DNA of 64,000 bases from Zygnema cylindricum (lineage: Eukaryota > Streptophyta > Zygnematophyceae > Zygnematales > Zygnemataceae), in NCBI GenBank assembly GCA_037447655.1, contig JBBHKE010000867.1, forward strand, positions 1-64,000, in the 5' to 3' direction. The translations under genes were made by a program, and so were the position numbers. Shown here piece after piece: positions 1 through 12,710 of the stretch. Position 1 is the first letter of the stretch, and each line of letters begins with the position of its first letter. Below the pieces are notes generated by a model, which saw only the letters and a program-made list of their open reading frames with translations, was not told the origin of the DNA and did no database searches.

Positions 1-375
1 TTTTATCTCTCTTTTTTCTTTCTCTTTCTCTCTTTTCATTTTCTTTTCTCTCTCTTGTTTTTTTTATAGAAAAACAATACACCACATGGTTTTAAATTGG
101 GGAGTAACCTTGCAAAATCACCGCGCTTATCGAGGACAGGTTCTTAGCAGATCTATGGATCTTCAAGATGGTGCCAGTTGGCAGCTACATTGACCGCCAT
201 TGCTGCAACTGGTTATACTTTGCAAAATTCCCCTGCGAAATTTATGTGCACCACAGTATCAAAAAAAGACAAGTTAATGGCAATTGAATAAAGTGAAACT
301 AATAACAACTACGACAAAAATCAACAGATGAAAGTAATCTTTACAATCTTTTACATAACATAAATTTGTTTCCCC
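1..375. other. Flank with no recognised gene
   Basis: Pyrimidine-rich DNA followed by ordinary AT-rich sequence upstream of the first copia element. No conserved coding segment, RNA gene or repeat boundary was recognised. Confidence 0.5.
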
Positions 376-892
376 TGTTAAAATTATTTTCTTTGTTAGA
401 ATCTTCATAATAGCTCTACCTTGTAAATAACGCAAACTGGTATTCTAGTTTGCGTTATCTAGATAGTTATAGCATTCTAGCCTATGGTCTTTACTTAGCC
501 CTAGCTTCCTGATTTTCTGTTATATCTTAGTTTTAGTTTTCTGTTTCTACTATCTTTATATTTGTCTTTTGTTTTTTTCTCTTGGCGCTTATTAAAAGCG
601 CACACTGTAGCTTTTGTAGTGCTTAACAAATAGATTTGATCCTTAGCTCTCACTGACAAGTAAAGATCTCACTTTTGCCTTTTCGGCAAAAGATCCCAGT
701 GATCTTTCAGGTCACACAAAATCTCTATATCTTGAAAAGCCATATTCCTGACTTCCTCTATTCTACTTAAACGACAACCCTATATTCTTCAATTCAATTA
801 AGAAATACTCTTTGTCTTTCTTTACCTTTTGTCCTTTTCTATATTTATTTCCTTCCTATTTTCCGTCCGCGACCATGTCGTCAAATGCTATA
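376..892 (+). repeat. 5' LTR of copia element G
   Basis: 517 bp, closely matching 5179-5706. It starts TGTT and ends CTATA immediately before the primer-binding site. The last 18 bases contain an ATG at 875 that opens the gag frame, so the gag start lies inside the LTR. Confidence 0.88.
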
Positions 893-3800
893 GGTTATGG
901 GCCTTTCAGCGCAAATTCCAACACCGTTGCTAAATTTAACGGCTCACACTTCTATGGATGGAAGTATCAGATCGAGCACCTTTTGCGGCGGAAGAAACTC
1001 TGGTCAATTATATTCGAAAGCGAGGAAGAACCCTGCGATGCTGCCACCAAACCTGCCTAGATACTTTGAATGAGGAGGCGCACTCGCGATTGGTTATTGC
1101 TCTTGAGCCTTCCCATTTTGGCCTCATCCGTGACGCTAGGTATGCTCACGACGCTTCGAAATTGTTGACTAGTGCGTACGAAAACTAATCCTGGTCAAAC
1201 AAACTCCTACTTCGTCGGAAACTTCTCTCTTCTCATAAACTTCCTTCTGAGAATATCTAGCAATACATACACAACATCAAATCTATTGTTGGTTACTTGC
1301 GCAACATCAACTCTACAATATGTGATGAAGATATTATTACGGCGATCTTGGGAGGACTGCCGCCCTCCTACTCCGCCTTCATGTCATCCATCAAGAACTC
1401 TTCCGTCTTCATCACTATTTCGTCTCTCACCACCAGTCTGGTACATGAAGAGACAAAACAAAACTTGTCTCTTGAAGTTGCCTTGGCGACATATCATCCG
1501 TCCACTCGGCCATCCAAGATCTCCCCCTGTCACTATTGTCGCGAACTTGACCACGTCATCGACAATTGTCCTTCCCTTAAACGTAAGCAGGATCGTCAAG
1601 GTTCTGGTCGTACAGGTGGGCGTGGCCGCCAGGGTGGCCGCGACAATCATCATGGTCACGCTTTTACTGTTGAAGCGATTCAACCAGCCGCTCTTAAACA
1701 TTTCGCGCCGACAAATCCTTTCTCTTATTCGTATTCACATGGATACAGCAGTGCTCCTCTTGGCGAATATACTCAACCTTCGCCTATCGTTCAATTGAAC
1801 AATACTTATCCCTATAGTTCCCCTCCAGTTGTCACGGGACAGTTGCCAGTTGTTCCATATCAGCTAACACAGTTTGATTACGGATTCGCTCTAGTCGTAT
1901 CCGAGGTCACCGATCCACTCATACAAACTGATTCTTGGATCGTAGACTCAAGAGCGTCCCATCATTTATCATCATGCTCCGATTGGTTTACATCTATATC
2001 GCCACTTCATTCTCCCCTCACGATATTACTTGGTGACAATGCCGCCTTAACGACCACCCATATCGGCCAGATCTCCACTCTCGGCCACCTAAACGTGACA
2101 CCACCAATAACCCTTTCTCATGTCTTTTTGTTCCCCGGCTGAAAAAAAATGTTTTCTCTGTTAGCGTTGCTCTTCATTAAGGCGCCACTACTGTTTTTTC
2201 CACAACCACTGTTACGTTCTTTTCTTCAACTCACACGCAAGTAAGACTTAGCATCAAAACTGGATCTATCTATATCATATCACAATTTCAATCCGTCGGA
2301 TTTGCCAACTATGCTATATCACCATCTCCTCATTCATTCCTACGATGGCATCTCAAATATGGCCATCTTTCCACATCTAGTCTGCAAGCTTTAAGCAATG
2401 GCCTTGTCGATGGCCTCGATCTATTTTTATCCAAAAATCTACCCTTTCGCTCTAGATGCGTCCAAGGAAAATTAACGCGTCGGTCTTTTCCATCTTCCAC
2501 TTCAAAATCTGACGGTCCCCTCACATTTGTCCACTCCGATCTTTGTGGACCCATGTCTGTTCCAAGTCACACTGGTGCTCTATATATTGTGACATTCATC
2601 GATGATGCCACAAACTTCTGTCATCTTTTCCTACTTCGCCGAAAATCTGATACGTTTCAAAAGTTTCAACACTATAAGTCCTTCGTCGAAAATTCCCTTG
2701 ACCGTCGAATTAAATGTCTACGAACCGACAATGGAGGGGAGTACTCCTCCACCTAATTTTCCCGATACCTTCGCCTTCATGGTATTATTCATCAATCCAC
2801 GATCGCCCATACGCTGCAGCAAAACGGATTTTCCGAAATGTATAATCGTACAAGAGTTAACATGGCCAATTCTATGTTACATTTCGCTACCCTGCCTGCA
2901 AATTTTTGGGCAAAATACATAACCACTGCAAATTACTTACGATTTTTCTCTCCAACGTCCGCCCTTTTTGGAAAAACCTCTTACAAAGCATTGACGGGAC
3001 TTAAACCGAACGTCTCCCACCTTCGTATATTCGTTTATACAGCGTGGGTGAAAAATCTTACTCCAACCGGCAAATGGGATAGTCGGGCCAGATCGCGCGT
3101 CCTCGTCGACTTTGCCACGGAATCAAGGGCATATTGAATTTGGATCTCTAACTAACGACAGGTTGTCCTAAGCCGTGCCGTCAGTTTTAACGAAAGTCCT
3201 CTCTTTCTCAAACTTTTGAATTCCTCTATCTCCCCCATTCCTCTCCCTCTTGCTAAGACAGAACCTTCTTCATCACCCCTATCTATCATTTCACCTACCA
3301 TTCCCTCCAACTCAATCAGTTTACCTTCACTTTTCCATCCTTCTCTGCTACTCCCTTCCTCCCCAGTCATCATCAGAACAACTTCAAAAAACCAAATTTC
3401 AAAACTCCCCTCCCAAACTCCTTCGGACAAGTTTAGATCCTTACTCACTTTCCTCCGTCAATCGTTATTATCCACCAAATATCATTTTGGTGGGCATCTC
3501 TATTCCTCCTACTGCTGCCCTTGCTCCATCCATCCGAAAAATTGACCGAATTCATGCACTCCAGCTACGCGAATCTACTGGAACATCAAACATCGCCACT
3601 GTCAACGTACCTCAGTCCTTTTCAGCCGCCATGAATAGCTCGAATGCTCCCTCTTTGAAACTCGCCACAGATGCAGAGTTTGCATCTTTGCAAAAGAATA
3701 GAACGTGGAAACTCACCTCCCTTCCATACGGTCGAAAAGTCATAGGCTCAAAATGGGTTTTTCGAATCAAAACCAAGGTTGACCGATCTCTTCATCGCTA

Positions 3801-5167
3801 CAAAGCTCGCTTCGTAGCCAAAGGTTTCTTGCAAAACGAGGGAGTAAACTTCAATGAAACCTACGCTCCAGTGACAAAGTTTACTTCTATATCGCATACT
3901 CCTCTCCCTTGCGGCTACCTTTGATTGGAACTTCCATCACATAGATGTATAGACGGCCTTCCTCTACGGCACATTAACTGAGGAGATATTCATCCGCCAA
4001 CCGGAAAGATATGTTGCACTAGGCAACAAGCACCTCGTCTGTAGACTCTTTAAATCGCTCTATGGCCTAAAACAGGCACCTCACGTTTGGAACAAACACC
4101 TGGAGGTAGTTCTCCTCAAAGAGGGATTTCACAAGCTCGATGCAGATTTTGGACTCTTTCTACGAGGTAATGAAGAGTCTTTGGTCATTCTAGTTATCTA
4201 TGTTGATGATCTTCTTCTAGCAAGTCTCTCTCTTCCCCTTATCAATCTCATCAAAACTATGCTTAATCTCCACTTTTCTATGACAGAATTAGGGGAAGTA
4301 GAATACTACCTTGGCATTTATGTAGGTTGAGGCCGACCCTCCAAAACCTTATATCAATCTCAGGAAAAATATGTCACTGAAATCCTCACCAGATTTTCCA
4401 TGTCAGATTGCAGTCCAATTTCCACTCCCTTAGACCCCAATGTCAAATTTATCAAAAACACCGGAGGGCCTGTCTCAGGAGCAACACATGAGTTGTATCG
4501 CTCTATTGTTGGTAGTTTGATGTATGCTATGAGAAAAAGACGTCCAAACATAGCGCTAGTTGTCGGGCAGCTCAATCAATTCGTATCTAACCTTTCAGCT
4601 GATCACCTCTTTACCGCCAAAAGAGTCTTTCGTTACCTTTTAGGAACTAAGACTCTCAAGCTCACCTTCCATGGTTCCTCCTCCCTTCAGTGGGTTGGCT
4701 TCTGTGATGTGGATTGGGGGGGCGACTTGGATTGGGGGGGCGACTTGGATTCCCGACGCTCCACAACAGGTGTATGTTTCTCTCTTCACGGAGCCCTCAT
4801 TTCTTGGGCTTCTAAAAAGCAGCCAACAGTTGCTCTTTCCTCCATCGAACCAAAATACTTGGCTGCCACTCATGCAACAAAGGAGGTGATCTGTTTAGGT
4901 TTTCTCCTCGCTAATCTTCAGTCTCCTCAAACTTCCGTCATCTTCAGCGACTCCCAAGGAGCTCTTGCCCTAATAAGCAACCTAGTGCATCATCGCCGGA
5001 CGAAGCACATTGATATTCAATTTCACTTCACACGTGGTGCTATTGCTGCCGGCACTGTCACGTTCACCTACTGTCCCACTTCAAAGTAACTAGCTCACTT
5101 CCTCACAAAAGCCCTTGCACGACCTCAGTTCGACCTTCATCTATATTCCTCTTGCCTTCGATTCTAA
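875..5167 (+). pseudogene. Broken copia gag-pol polyprotein (element G)
   Basis: Gag opens at ATG 875 (MSSNAIGYG) and shows the copia motif FNGSHFYGWK. A frameshift near 1060 moves the frame, and the second frame runs to about 2142 with knuckle CHYCRELDHVIDNC. The protease site reads D-S-R instead of D-S-G (near 1940), so it should be inactive. Another frameshift at the A-run near 2143 is followed by GAG-pre-integrase HLKYGH, integrase with TFIDD and TDNGGEY, and reverse transcriptase with GSKWVF, RYKARFVAKGF and YVDD (near 4200). RNase H carries TKHIDI. An 18-bp tandem duplication (4712-4747) inserts six residues at the first catalytic Asp segment. A late TAA (5087) replaces the Gln of the conserved QLA motif; the frame then ends at 5165. 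Confidence 0.9.
893..903 (+). other. Primer-binding site, half-tRNA-iMet type
   Basis: GGTTATGGGCC directly follows the LTR. It is complementary to the anticodon arm of initiator tRNA-Met (GGCCCAUAACC), the primer type known from Drosophila copia, rather than to a tRNA 3' end. Here it is also translated as part of gag (reads GYGP). Confidence 0.75.
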
Positions 5168-5178
5168 CCAAGAGGGGG

Positions 5179-5706
5179 TGTTAAAATTATTTCCTTTGTT
5201 AGAATCTTCAAAATAGCTCTACCTTTTTAATAACACAAATTGGTATTCCAGTTTGCGTTATCTAGCTAGTTATATCATTCTAGCCTATGGTATCTACTTA
5301 GCCCTAGTTTCTTGCTTTTCTGTTTTATCTTAGTTTTAGTTTTCTGTTTCTACTCTCTTTCTATTTGTCTTTTGTTTTCTTCTCCTGGCGCTTCATGAAG
5401 CGTAGACTGTAGCTTTTGTAGTGCTTTTGTAGTGCTTGACAAATAGATTTGATCCTTAGCTCTCACAAACAAATAAAGACCTCAATTTTGCCTTTTCGGC
5501 AAAAGAGCCAAGTGACTTTTCAGGTCACACAAGCTCTCTAGATCTTGAAAAGCCACATCCGTGACTTTTTCTATTCTACTTAAAAGACTGCCATGTATTC
5601 TTCAATACAATTCAGAAATACTATTTGTCTTTCTTAAACCTTTTGTCCTTTTCTATATTTACTTCCTTCCTATTTTTCGTCCGCTCCCATGTCATCAAAT
5701 GCTATA
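5179..5706 (+). repeat. 3' LTR of copia element G
   Basis: 528 bp, preceded by the polypurine tract at about 5170-5178. It is longer than the 5' LTR mainly because of an 11-12-bp tandem duplication of the CTTTTGTAGTG segment near 5410. Several substitutions separate the two LTRs, so the insertion is not recent. Confidence 0.88.
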
Positions 5707-8185
5707 TCGCTTCCTTAAACATTATTAGAATTTCAAATACCTAGTTGATATTATAATCTTTTGCTTGACAGTTGTTTTAATAGAGAAGGAGAAAGATAAA
5801 AAAGTAGAAAGAGAGAAAAAGAAGGAGAAACCCTAAAACATCGGCGAAAAACATCTTCCACTTCTAAACACCGACTTTTGGTTGTCAAAATCTAGAATAT
5901 GGAAACTTGCAAACTTTACATGACCAAACGAAAAGCTCCCGCTGAAATAATACTACCCATGATATTTTTCACTATCATATTTCTCGTCAGTTAGATTTTC
6001 ACTATGTGTTCACCATGGCTAGAGGACACTATTTCCAATTTATGTTCTGCAATGGACTTTTAAGTAAAATAAAAGAATTTACTTAATTCCCATTTTACTA
6101 ATCCATTTAAAAGCTGAAAGAATGATGAAAGAAAAAACTAAAAACTGGAACTGATAAGTGGAAACTAGAAAACAGAAAACTCACCATTCTTTGGAATAAC
6201 AATAGGCACGTTTTTGCCAAACAACCGCTTAAGATAATCTTTTTTTTTTTAACAATTTCCATATTCGTTCCTCCAAAAGTTGATTCCCCACAATCAGACT
6301 CTACAACTGTCTTATAGGTTTCTTGAGACTCGACCATACACCTCTTTTGCCTCCCTACGCTCCTCCTTTGTCTCCCTAATTCTTGATAAAGGGACCGTGT
6401 TTATGTTGCCATTTTGAACCTTTTCTTTTCCGAAACTCCCAAAGATTGCCATAAATGAAGCTTTTGCGACATGACGGTCGTTCTTTTTTCCCATGTTTTT
6501 TTATATTTCTTGATTAGTTCTCGAAAAGATTCAACTGAAACCGAATTTTCCAAAATGTGTGGGATGACAGATTGAGATTATATTTGAATGGCATCGGGCT
6601 GATAAACCATGCGTGATTGTATCGCCGCCTCCTCCTCCCTCCTATTCATGTGTTAATGTTACTTTTTTTCTCTCTCAAGCTCTAAGACCTCTATTTCGAT
6701 TATATCTTCCCTCTTTCTATCCATTAGATTTATCTCTCCATTATTGCTTCCAAAACTTATTTGTCTACTCAACAATAAATGGTGTATGTTCTTGCGACTT
6801 TAGACTCCATAGGAGAGTTAACAGCTGGCATTTACATAGAAGAATCGTCAAAAGATTCTCGATGTTGTTCCACAATTATTGTGATTTTAAACCCCTTAGT
6901 AGGGCTGGCAGGCGGCATTTCCATGAGAAATCCATTGTCCAAAAACAATGCATGTTCTCCAAATTTCTTATTTACAGCAGTGATAATTTCTATCTCTCCT
7001 TCTCCTCTTTTTCCCCTCCCTCTCCCTATCTTTCTAAAACCATCAGTATTACTTCCAAAAAAAATATCCAAAAAGAAAAAAAGTTAGCAAATAGTCTATG
7101 AACAAACAGACTGGTTGTTGTTTCCACAAAAAACTCCAATTTCCCTGCCCGAAAAATTAGGACTGACAACTGTAGCCGGAGAAAGGCTCATAATTTGGAG
7201 GTTCCCTCTTCAATGCTCGTTGAAATGAAGCCTCCTTAACTCCGCCTCGGCAACGCCAGGAGCGCATAGAATCCCCTCACTTACAAGACGTTACTTTCGT
7301 CACTAAGGAATGCCAGCCGCTATATTAAAGAGCAAAAAACTAAGTCATAGCCTTGATAGATGCATAACACTCATGCGGTTGAAAGAATTCATAGAAGGAT
7401 GTCTCCTTTCAGTCCCTTCCCTACAAACATAGAAGGTAATCCTAATGACGACACTAATTTCGGAAAGAAAAAGTTGCGGTAAGAGTTTTAAGCTGTCACA
7501 AGCTTCGAACTGTCAATCCCCTTCAGCCGATGAGCAAACTGAGAAAGAGAGAGAAAGATAGAGGTGACATGATGCCCTTTTCAGTCAGAAGGCATGACTG
7601 AGAGAGAGAAAGAGAGGAATGCAATGACATTCCCCTCGTTTAAGAGGTGCATGCCTTCTACACTAGCCGTTCAACTATGACCCTGAATTTGCGGGGAGGT
7701 GAAAAGTGTCTTTTCTTAGGAAAAAAATGGCAAAGAAAAAATGCACAGCGTCATCTACATGCGTGCGCACATAACATTGTTGAAAAGACATGTCACATGG
7801 ACGCTTTGTACAAAAAACATACTTTGTTGCATATAACCCCAGTTTCGGAGACTGGAACCGGCGCGTCACGTGCGAACTCCGATACCGTGCTTTACAAAAA
7901 ATCGATACTGTGCTTTACAAAAAATGGGAATTATAAACTATTACGTGAGCGGGAACTTTGACCTGTATAGGAACTACGTGAGCGGGAACTTAAACATGTA
8001 AAGGGACTTGGAGGTGTGAACTAGCACAAACATAGTGACTAAAAACAACAGGAGGAACTACAACAAAAATCTGAAACGTTATCAAAGATTGCAACTTTAT
8101 TGGTGACGGCCAATATAACGCGTGTGGGAACATGGCAACAAAATGCGATTGCGCAACTACCAAATAGCATGGCAAAAGAGAACTA
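5707..8185. other. Intergenic, no gene recognised
   Basis: AT-rich DNA with short pyrimidine and purine runs and a few chance frames on both strands. No conserved domain, splice-consistent exon series or RNA gene was found. GAGAGA-rich stretches lie near 7540-7615. Confidence 0.5.
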
Positions 8186-8664
8186 CGAACTTGAATCCAA
8201 AATGAAACCTAGAAGTGCCAACATGAATCCAAAATGAAACCTAGAAGTGCCAACAGTGATAGTAACGCGAACTGCAAAATCCAACATCAACTGGAACAAA
8301 AATAACAAAAAGAACTGAGGCAAAAATGACAGTTGGAAACTGCAACGATAACGGCGACAGGACCAGGAAAGGGAACGGAGAAAAAAAACTGAAAGAAAAC
8401 AAGAACTGGATACTGGAACGGCATAAAGGACTGGAGGCAACACAGCAAGAAACGTGAATCATATTCAATGAATGTTAGGAGTACGTACTCTAAAAAGTAA
8501 CTATCGGTTTTGTTGAAAACCAGACCGCTACAGTACATGTTGACTATGCACAAGAAATTCCTTAAAGTGAAAGGTTGGAGTCGGAGACGTTTTCAACAGG
8601 ATGTGGCGTGACCAATCTCTCAAGGAGCCGTTGGATCCGGATATGTAATCATCTGGTAAAGAAG
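8186..8664. repeat. Dispersed repeat R1, copy a
   Basis: Matches 14876-15556 over its whole length, apart from the MITE inserted in the second copy. It starts with two tandem copies of a 31-bp unit (TGAATCCAAAATGAAACC...) that is single in copy b. It ends near GGATCCGGATATGTAATCAT. It lies just beyond the 3' side of the minus-strand reverse transcriptase relic, so it may be that element's 3' untranslated region; this is inference. Confidence 0.75.
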
Positions 8665-8869
8665 ATGTAAAAGCAAGATAAATTAAAAAGCACGATGGTA
8701 ACGCGTCTGAGACCAGGGTACAAAAGGGGGCATGGCCAAAACTCAAAAACTACAATAGAAAACAAATAGAGCGATAGGAACACAAAAAAAAATGAAAAGA
8801 AACAATCAACAAAGAAAATAAAAGGACTCAAACTCAAAGTGAAAAGCACGACAACTTAGAAAACCAGAA

Positions 8870-11800
8870 CTACAACCCCAACCCCAAATCAATTAAATAT
8901 CTACGAAAAGCAACCCCGTAAGTCCCCCTAGCCGGGGGGAGCACGTTGAGGGAGGTTCGGAACACGGCGACGATCCATAATACAAAGAATCGATCAGAGG
9001 ATAATAGAATCATGCACTCGCAGTAAAGCCACCAATAAGCGTTGACGAAAAAAAGAAGTAAGGACCGAAAGAGGAGGGCTCCTAGGTCCTCGGCGCTCGA
9101 AAGCTCGTCGAGCACAAGTACGGAGAAACTCGTCCAGTGCAACAACCAAACAACCAAAGATCTCGACCGCCATCAGAATAAAGTCATCCATAGGGTCCTG
9201 GTGGGCATAATCAATCTCCTTTGCCTTAGCGGCATCACTAACTGCCACCCCAACATGTCGAGCTGTCTAACGAACAACTAAAGCTGAAGTAGGGTTTGCT
9301 AGAAAAATATCACCAAAGATGCGACGGGCACCATTAAGCAAAACAACATCAATCCGACGCGAGAGAATGATATCGGAAACCTCTCGACGCACAGAAAAGC
9401 CCCCTTTCGAAGTGATAGTCGTAATGGTGTCGCGAATAGTGTCATACGCCTGGTTCAAATCTCCCTCATGGGAGCAACGAAGCAAAAGGACACTATCGGG
9501 CTCCAAGACACGACCACATGAACAAACAAGAGAGCCAAGTAAAAAAAGATAGGGGAGGCCTAGGCGAAATCAGAAGGCGGTAGTGAATTGAGCAAGTGAA
9601 AATCGGAGAGTGGCCAAAATAGGTGTGGCGAAAAGCTAAGACACAAAACCAGGTCCACCACAAGAGAGAAGACGGGCACGCAAAGAATCGGAGGGAAGCG
9701 CCTTGAGAAGGTCGAATTTAATGGCGGCGACAACCCGATCAAAAATCAATTCCTGGAGACGCTCAACAGATTTTGTAACAAGGGTGGAGAATATTGGCAC
9801 ATCCACTAGGGCATGGGGAAGAAGAGAACGTGACGTGGCCAATAGAGATCGTTGGAAGGCAAACACACCTTCTAAAACCCGCGGGGCAACAGTAGCTAGA
9901 ACCGGGGTGTCCCCAGCCAAGAAACGGGAAACAAAAGTAGAGGCAATAAGACACCAACTTCCCAAATAGGCAGCGAGAGCATCACGAGCAGTGGATAATA
10001 GACCCAACCCCCCAGTATAGACAGGGAGGGATGCCTGAATGCGGGCCGATGGCCTAGACTCGCGATCAAATGCACCATGACCTAACAGAGTGTGGAGGAC
10101 GTCTATGAGGCGATCGTCAAAAGTCGAGAGAGAGGAGATAAATGTCGGAGTGGGAGGGGGAGTACGAGAAAGGTAAGAAGGGCGGTGGAGAAAACACCTG
10201 GTTAACATAGCAAAAGCAACTTGGGGATCGGGAAGGCGAGGAAGATCACCCACTTGGGCCAGATCTGTCTATAAAGCATCATGAAGGAATTGGGTCACGA
10301 TTGTGTCCGAACGAACAGGGCAACCAAGCACCCGAATATCATCAAAGGGAGAGGAGTTTGAAAACCAAGAGGGGGAGTAAACAAAAGTGGAATATCCTGA
10401 GGAGACCAAAAAACACACTTCGACGGTTGGATTGAAAGGTTGAGTTCGGCTAAACGTTCTTTGAAGAAATCATATGCCAACACAACTTGTTCTCTAGGCC
10501 CAATAATGTGCGTATCATCTGCGACCGAAAGGAAAAGGCAAGAAAGGAGGGCGACCGCGGAGGCTCGAAGGGCCCGGTAATGGGCGAGGGCAAACAAAGG
10601 TCCGCCGAGAGGGTCGCCCTGGCGAGTGCCAGTAGCAGAGGAGAGAGAAATGAGATCACCATCGGCCGAGAAGGAAAGGCTCCTTGTCAAAGAATAGAAA
10701 GCCCTCACAAAGGGGAATAATTGGACAATTGGAGATGGAGCCGCCATAAGCTCTGAAAAAATCACGTTCCGATCCACCGTATTAAAGGCATTGGAAACGT
10801 GGACCTGAAAGACCAACCAATCCGATGTACATCCAACAAAGCCCGAATCCTGTGGACCACGGCCTCACAACCCCTTCTTGTGGCCACTCCAAACTGATGA
10901 GGAGAAAAATAATCATGGAAAGCTGGTTGGAGCTGGAGACATATCGCACGAGCCACGAATCTATGTAAAACCACTCCCACGGCAATAGGGCGGATCCCAC
11001 CATTAGGTTTGGCGACTGCCACAAGGCGGGACGCCGTGAGAAGATCACAAATCCGAGGGGGGATATCCCCACTAGCAATAAGGGAACATACTCGAAAAAA
11101 CACATGGAACCCCCGGGCACCCGATTCAGGGGGCAAAACATCGCGAAACAACTCATACACTGTGCTCAAGGGGCCCCCCGCTGAAAGGTGAGGAGAAGAG
11201 CTAAGAGCCTTAATGAAAACCTTCTGATCCAAAGTAAAACTCTCAAAGGCGTGGATGGAAGGGGGTAAACGGGAAGGGGCAGGGGGGTGGAGAGCTCGAA
11301 GAACCTTAATAGTGGAAGAAGATCCGGGGGCAAGGGTGAATGGTTGTAGTGCCCGAACCGCTCGAGAAAGCTCACCAACACGACCTAAGTGAATTGTTGG
11401 ACGAAAAGAGGTCGGGACATATGATAGGCTAGGTGGTCGACGTGGTATGAAAGAGGTGCTCGATACCTGATCCTCATGCTCGGCGTGGAGGGCCTTCCTG
11501 TCACCACGAAGGAATCGGCGACAACGGGCCATAGTTTCTCTAGCTCTACTGCCCCCTCCACAACTTGGAAGGACTAGCACCCAGAGAGAGAACATAAGAA
11601 GAAGGTGCCAAGGAGCAATGTCCGCCGGGTTTGAAGAAATGTGGGACAAGGGGAGGTGGAGGGCATCTTGTACTATTGTCCTGATAGTTAAAGGAATACG
11701 GGTGTACAATCGCGGGCAAGGGGCTCCCAAATCGTAAGCCCCCAAAACGTCCAACTCACGGACGAAATTCCAATCCTCATCTGTGGGTCGGACAGGAGTG

Positions 11801-11925
11801 TGGTCGACGACGATTGAGGAGAGGTGATAGACAAAGGACCACCCAGGGTTATACAAGGTCAACAACTCCGTGTGTGAAGGGAAACACCGGCCCCAACGAC
11901 AAAGAGGTTGTGACACCCAGGACAT
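8870..11925 (-). pseudogene. Non-LTR (LINE-like) reverse transcriptase relic with C-terminal nuclease-like domain
   Basis: Minus-strand segments in several frames read in order as one protein. The N-terminal part ends in the RT region AVAKPNGGIRPIAVG (near 11000). Then follow SNAFNTVD (near 10780; the usual Asp before SNAF is His), GTRQGDPLGGPLFALA (near 10620) and VADDTHIIGP (near 10500; the usual Tyr of YADD is Val). Next is a thumb region with GGLGLLSTARDALAAYLGSW (near 9990). A C-terminal region reads DIFLANPTSALVVR (near 9275), AKAKEIDY and AVEIFGCL (9150-9230), then SFFRQRLLVAL. That D...K..Y...E..G spacing resembles restriction-like endonuclease domains of RLE-type LINEs, which I infer rather than recognise outright. 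At least four frameshifts or stops make it a pseudogene. Confidence 0.8.
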
Positions 11926-12132
11926 TATAACTGCCTAAAAGGTTTACGAGGATTGGGTGGAGGTGGGGGAGAGAGAAGGGAAAAAGAAGGGCTTCAATAA
12001 GTCAAAGAAGCCATGGGAATTGGGAGGGTGAGAGGAAGTGAAAGCGTGGGAGAGGAAAAGGAACCATGTGGGATGGATGGGGAAATTGGTAGTGGGCCAA
12101 AATATAACATAAAGTTTGATGCTGGAACAGAA

Positions 12133-12189
12133 GGGGAGGGGGGGGGGGGGGGGGAGGGGGAGGGGGGGGGGGGGGGGGAGGGGGGAAGA
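12133..12189. repeat. G-rich low-complexity tract
   Basis: Nearly pure G interrupted by single A residues. Open frames encoding poly-Gly here are artefacts of composition. Confidence 0.95.
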
Positions 12190-12235
12190 GGGTAAAGAAA
12201 TGTATGTTTGATTTTTTATTTTTTTTCCAAGTGAT

Positions 12236-12240
<5 letters not shown>

Positions 12241-12321
<81 letters not shown>
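12241..12321. repeat. (GT)n microsatellite
   Basis: About 40 uninterrupted GT units, ending in GCGTGCGCG. Cys/Val repeat frames over it are artefacts. Confidence 0.98.
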
Positions 12322-12325
<4 letters not shown>

Positions 12326-12460
12326 CGCGTTTCACTATATGGGGGGATGGGGAATCAAGCGTTTCATGGGGAGGGCGGAGGAGCTAGTGATGACCTAGGG
12401 GGGTCACACTTGTGGTTTCGCCAATGTGCCTGCTGTTGGCAGCGACCGTGGGCCAGATTC

Positions 12461-12710
12461 GGAGGTACATGGCTACGGGAAGTACGAGCTGTCGCGTAGT
12501 GCAGGAGGAAAAGACGAAATAGAGGAGATCATGAGGTACATGGCTACGGGGAGTAGGAGCTATCGCGTAGTGCATGAGGAAAAGACAAAATAGAGGAGAT
12601 CCGGAGGTACATGGCTACGGGAAGTAGGAGCTGTCGCGTAGTGCAAGAGGAAAAGATGAAATAGAGGAGATCCAAAGGTACATGGCTACGGGAAGTAGGA
12701 GCTGGCCAAA
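12461..12710. repeat. 71-bp tandem repeat, about 3.5 copies
   Basis: The landmark GGTACATGGCTACGGG recurs with starts 71 bp apart (near 12464, 12535, 12606 and 12677). Copies differ by a few substitutions. Confidence 0.93.

Larger units (their letters stand above)
376..5706 (+). mobile_element. Ty1/copia retrotransposon G, decayed but with both LTRs
   Basis: About 5.3 kb bounded by two similar LTRs that both begin TGTTAAAATTATTT. Internal order is copia-type: gag with CCHC knuckle, protease, integrase, reverse transcriptase, RNase H. A primer-binding site follows the 5' LTR and a purine tract (AGAGGGGG) precedes the 3' LTR. The flanks (TCCCC before, TCGCT after) are not an exact 5-bp target duplication, so the ends may be a base or two off or have mutated. 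The coding region has several frameshifts and stops, so the copy is not autonomous. It belongs to a different lineage from elements A, B and C at the right end. Confidence 0.93.

Noticed and set aside
1172-1798. 208-codon open frame overlapping gag of element G
   Set aside because: An alternative-frame shadow of the gag region, which carries the CCHC knuckle in another frame.
371-5711. 5-bp target duplication for copia element G
   Set aside because: Flanking bases TCCCC and TCGCT agree at only three of five positions, so I do not claim one.
12013-12499. Open frames giving poly-Gly/Glu and Cys-Val repeats
   Set aside because: Pure products of the G-rich tract and the (GT)n microsatellite.
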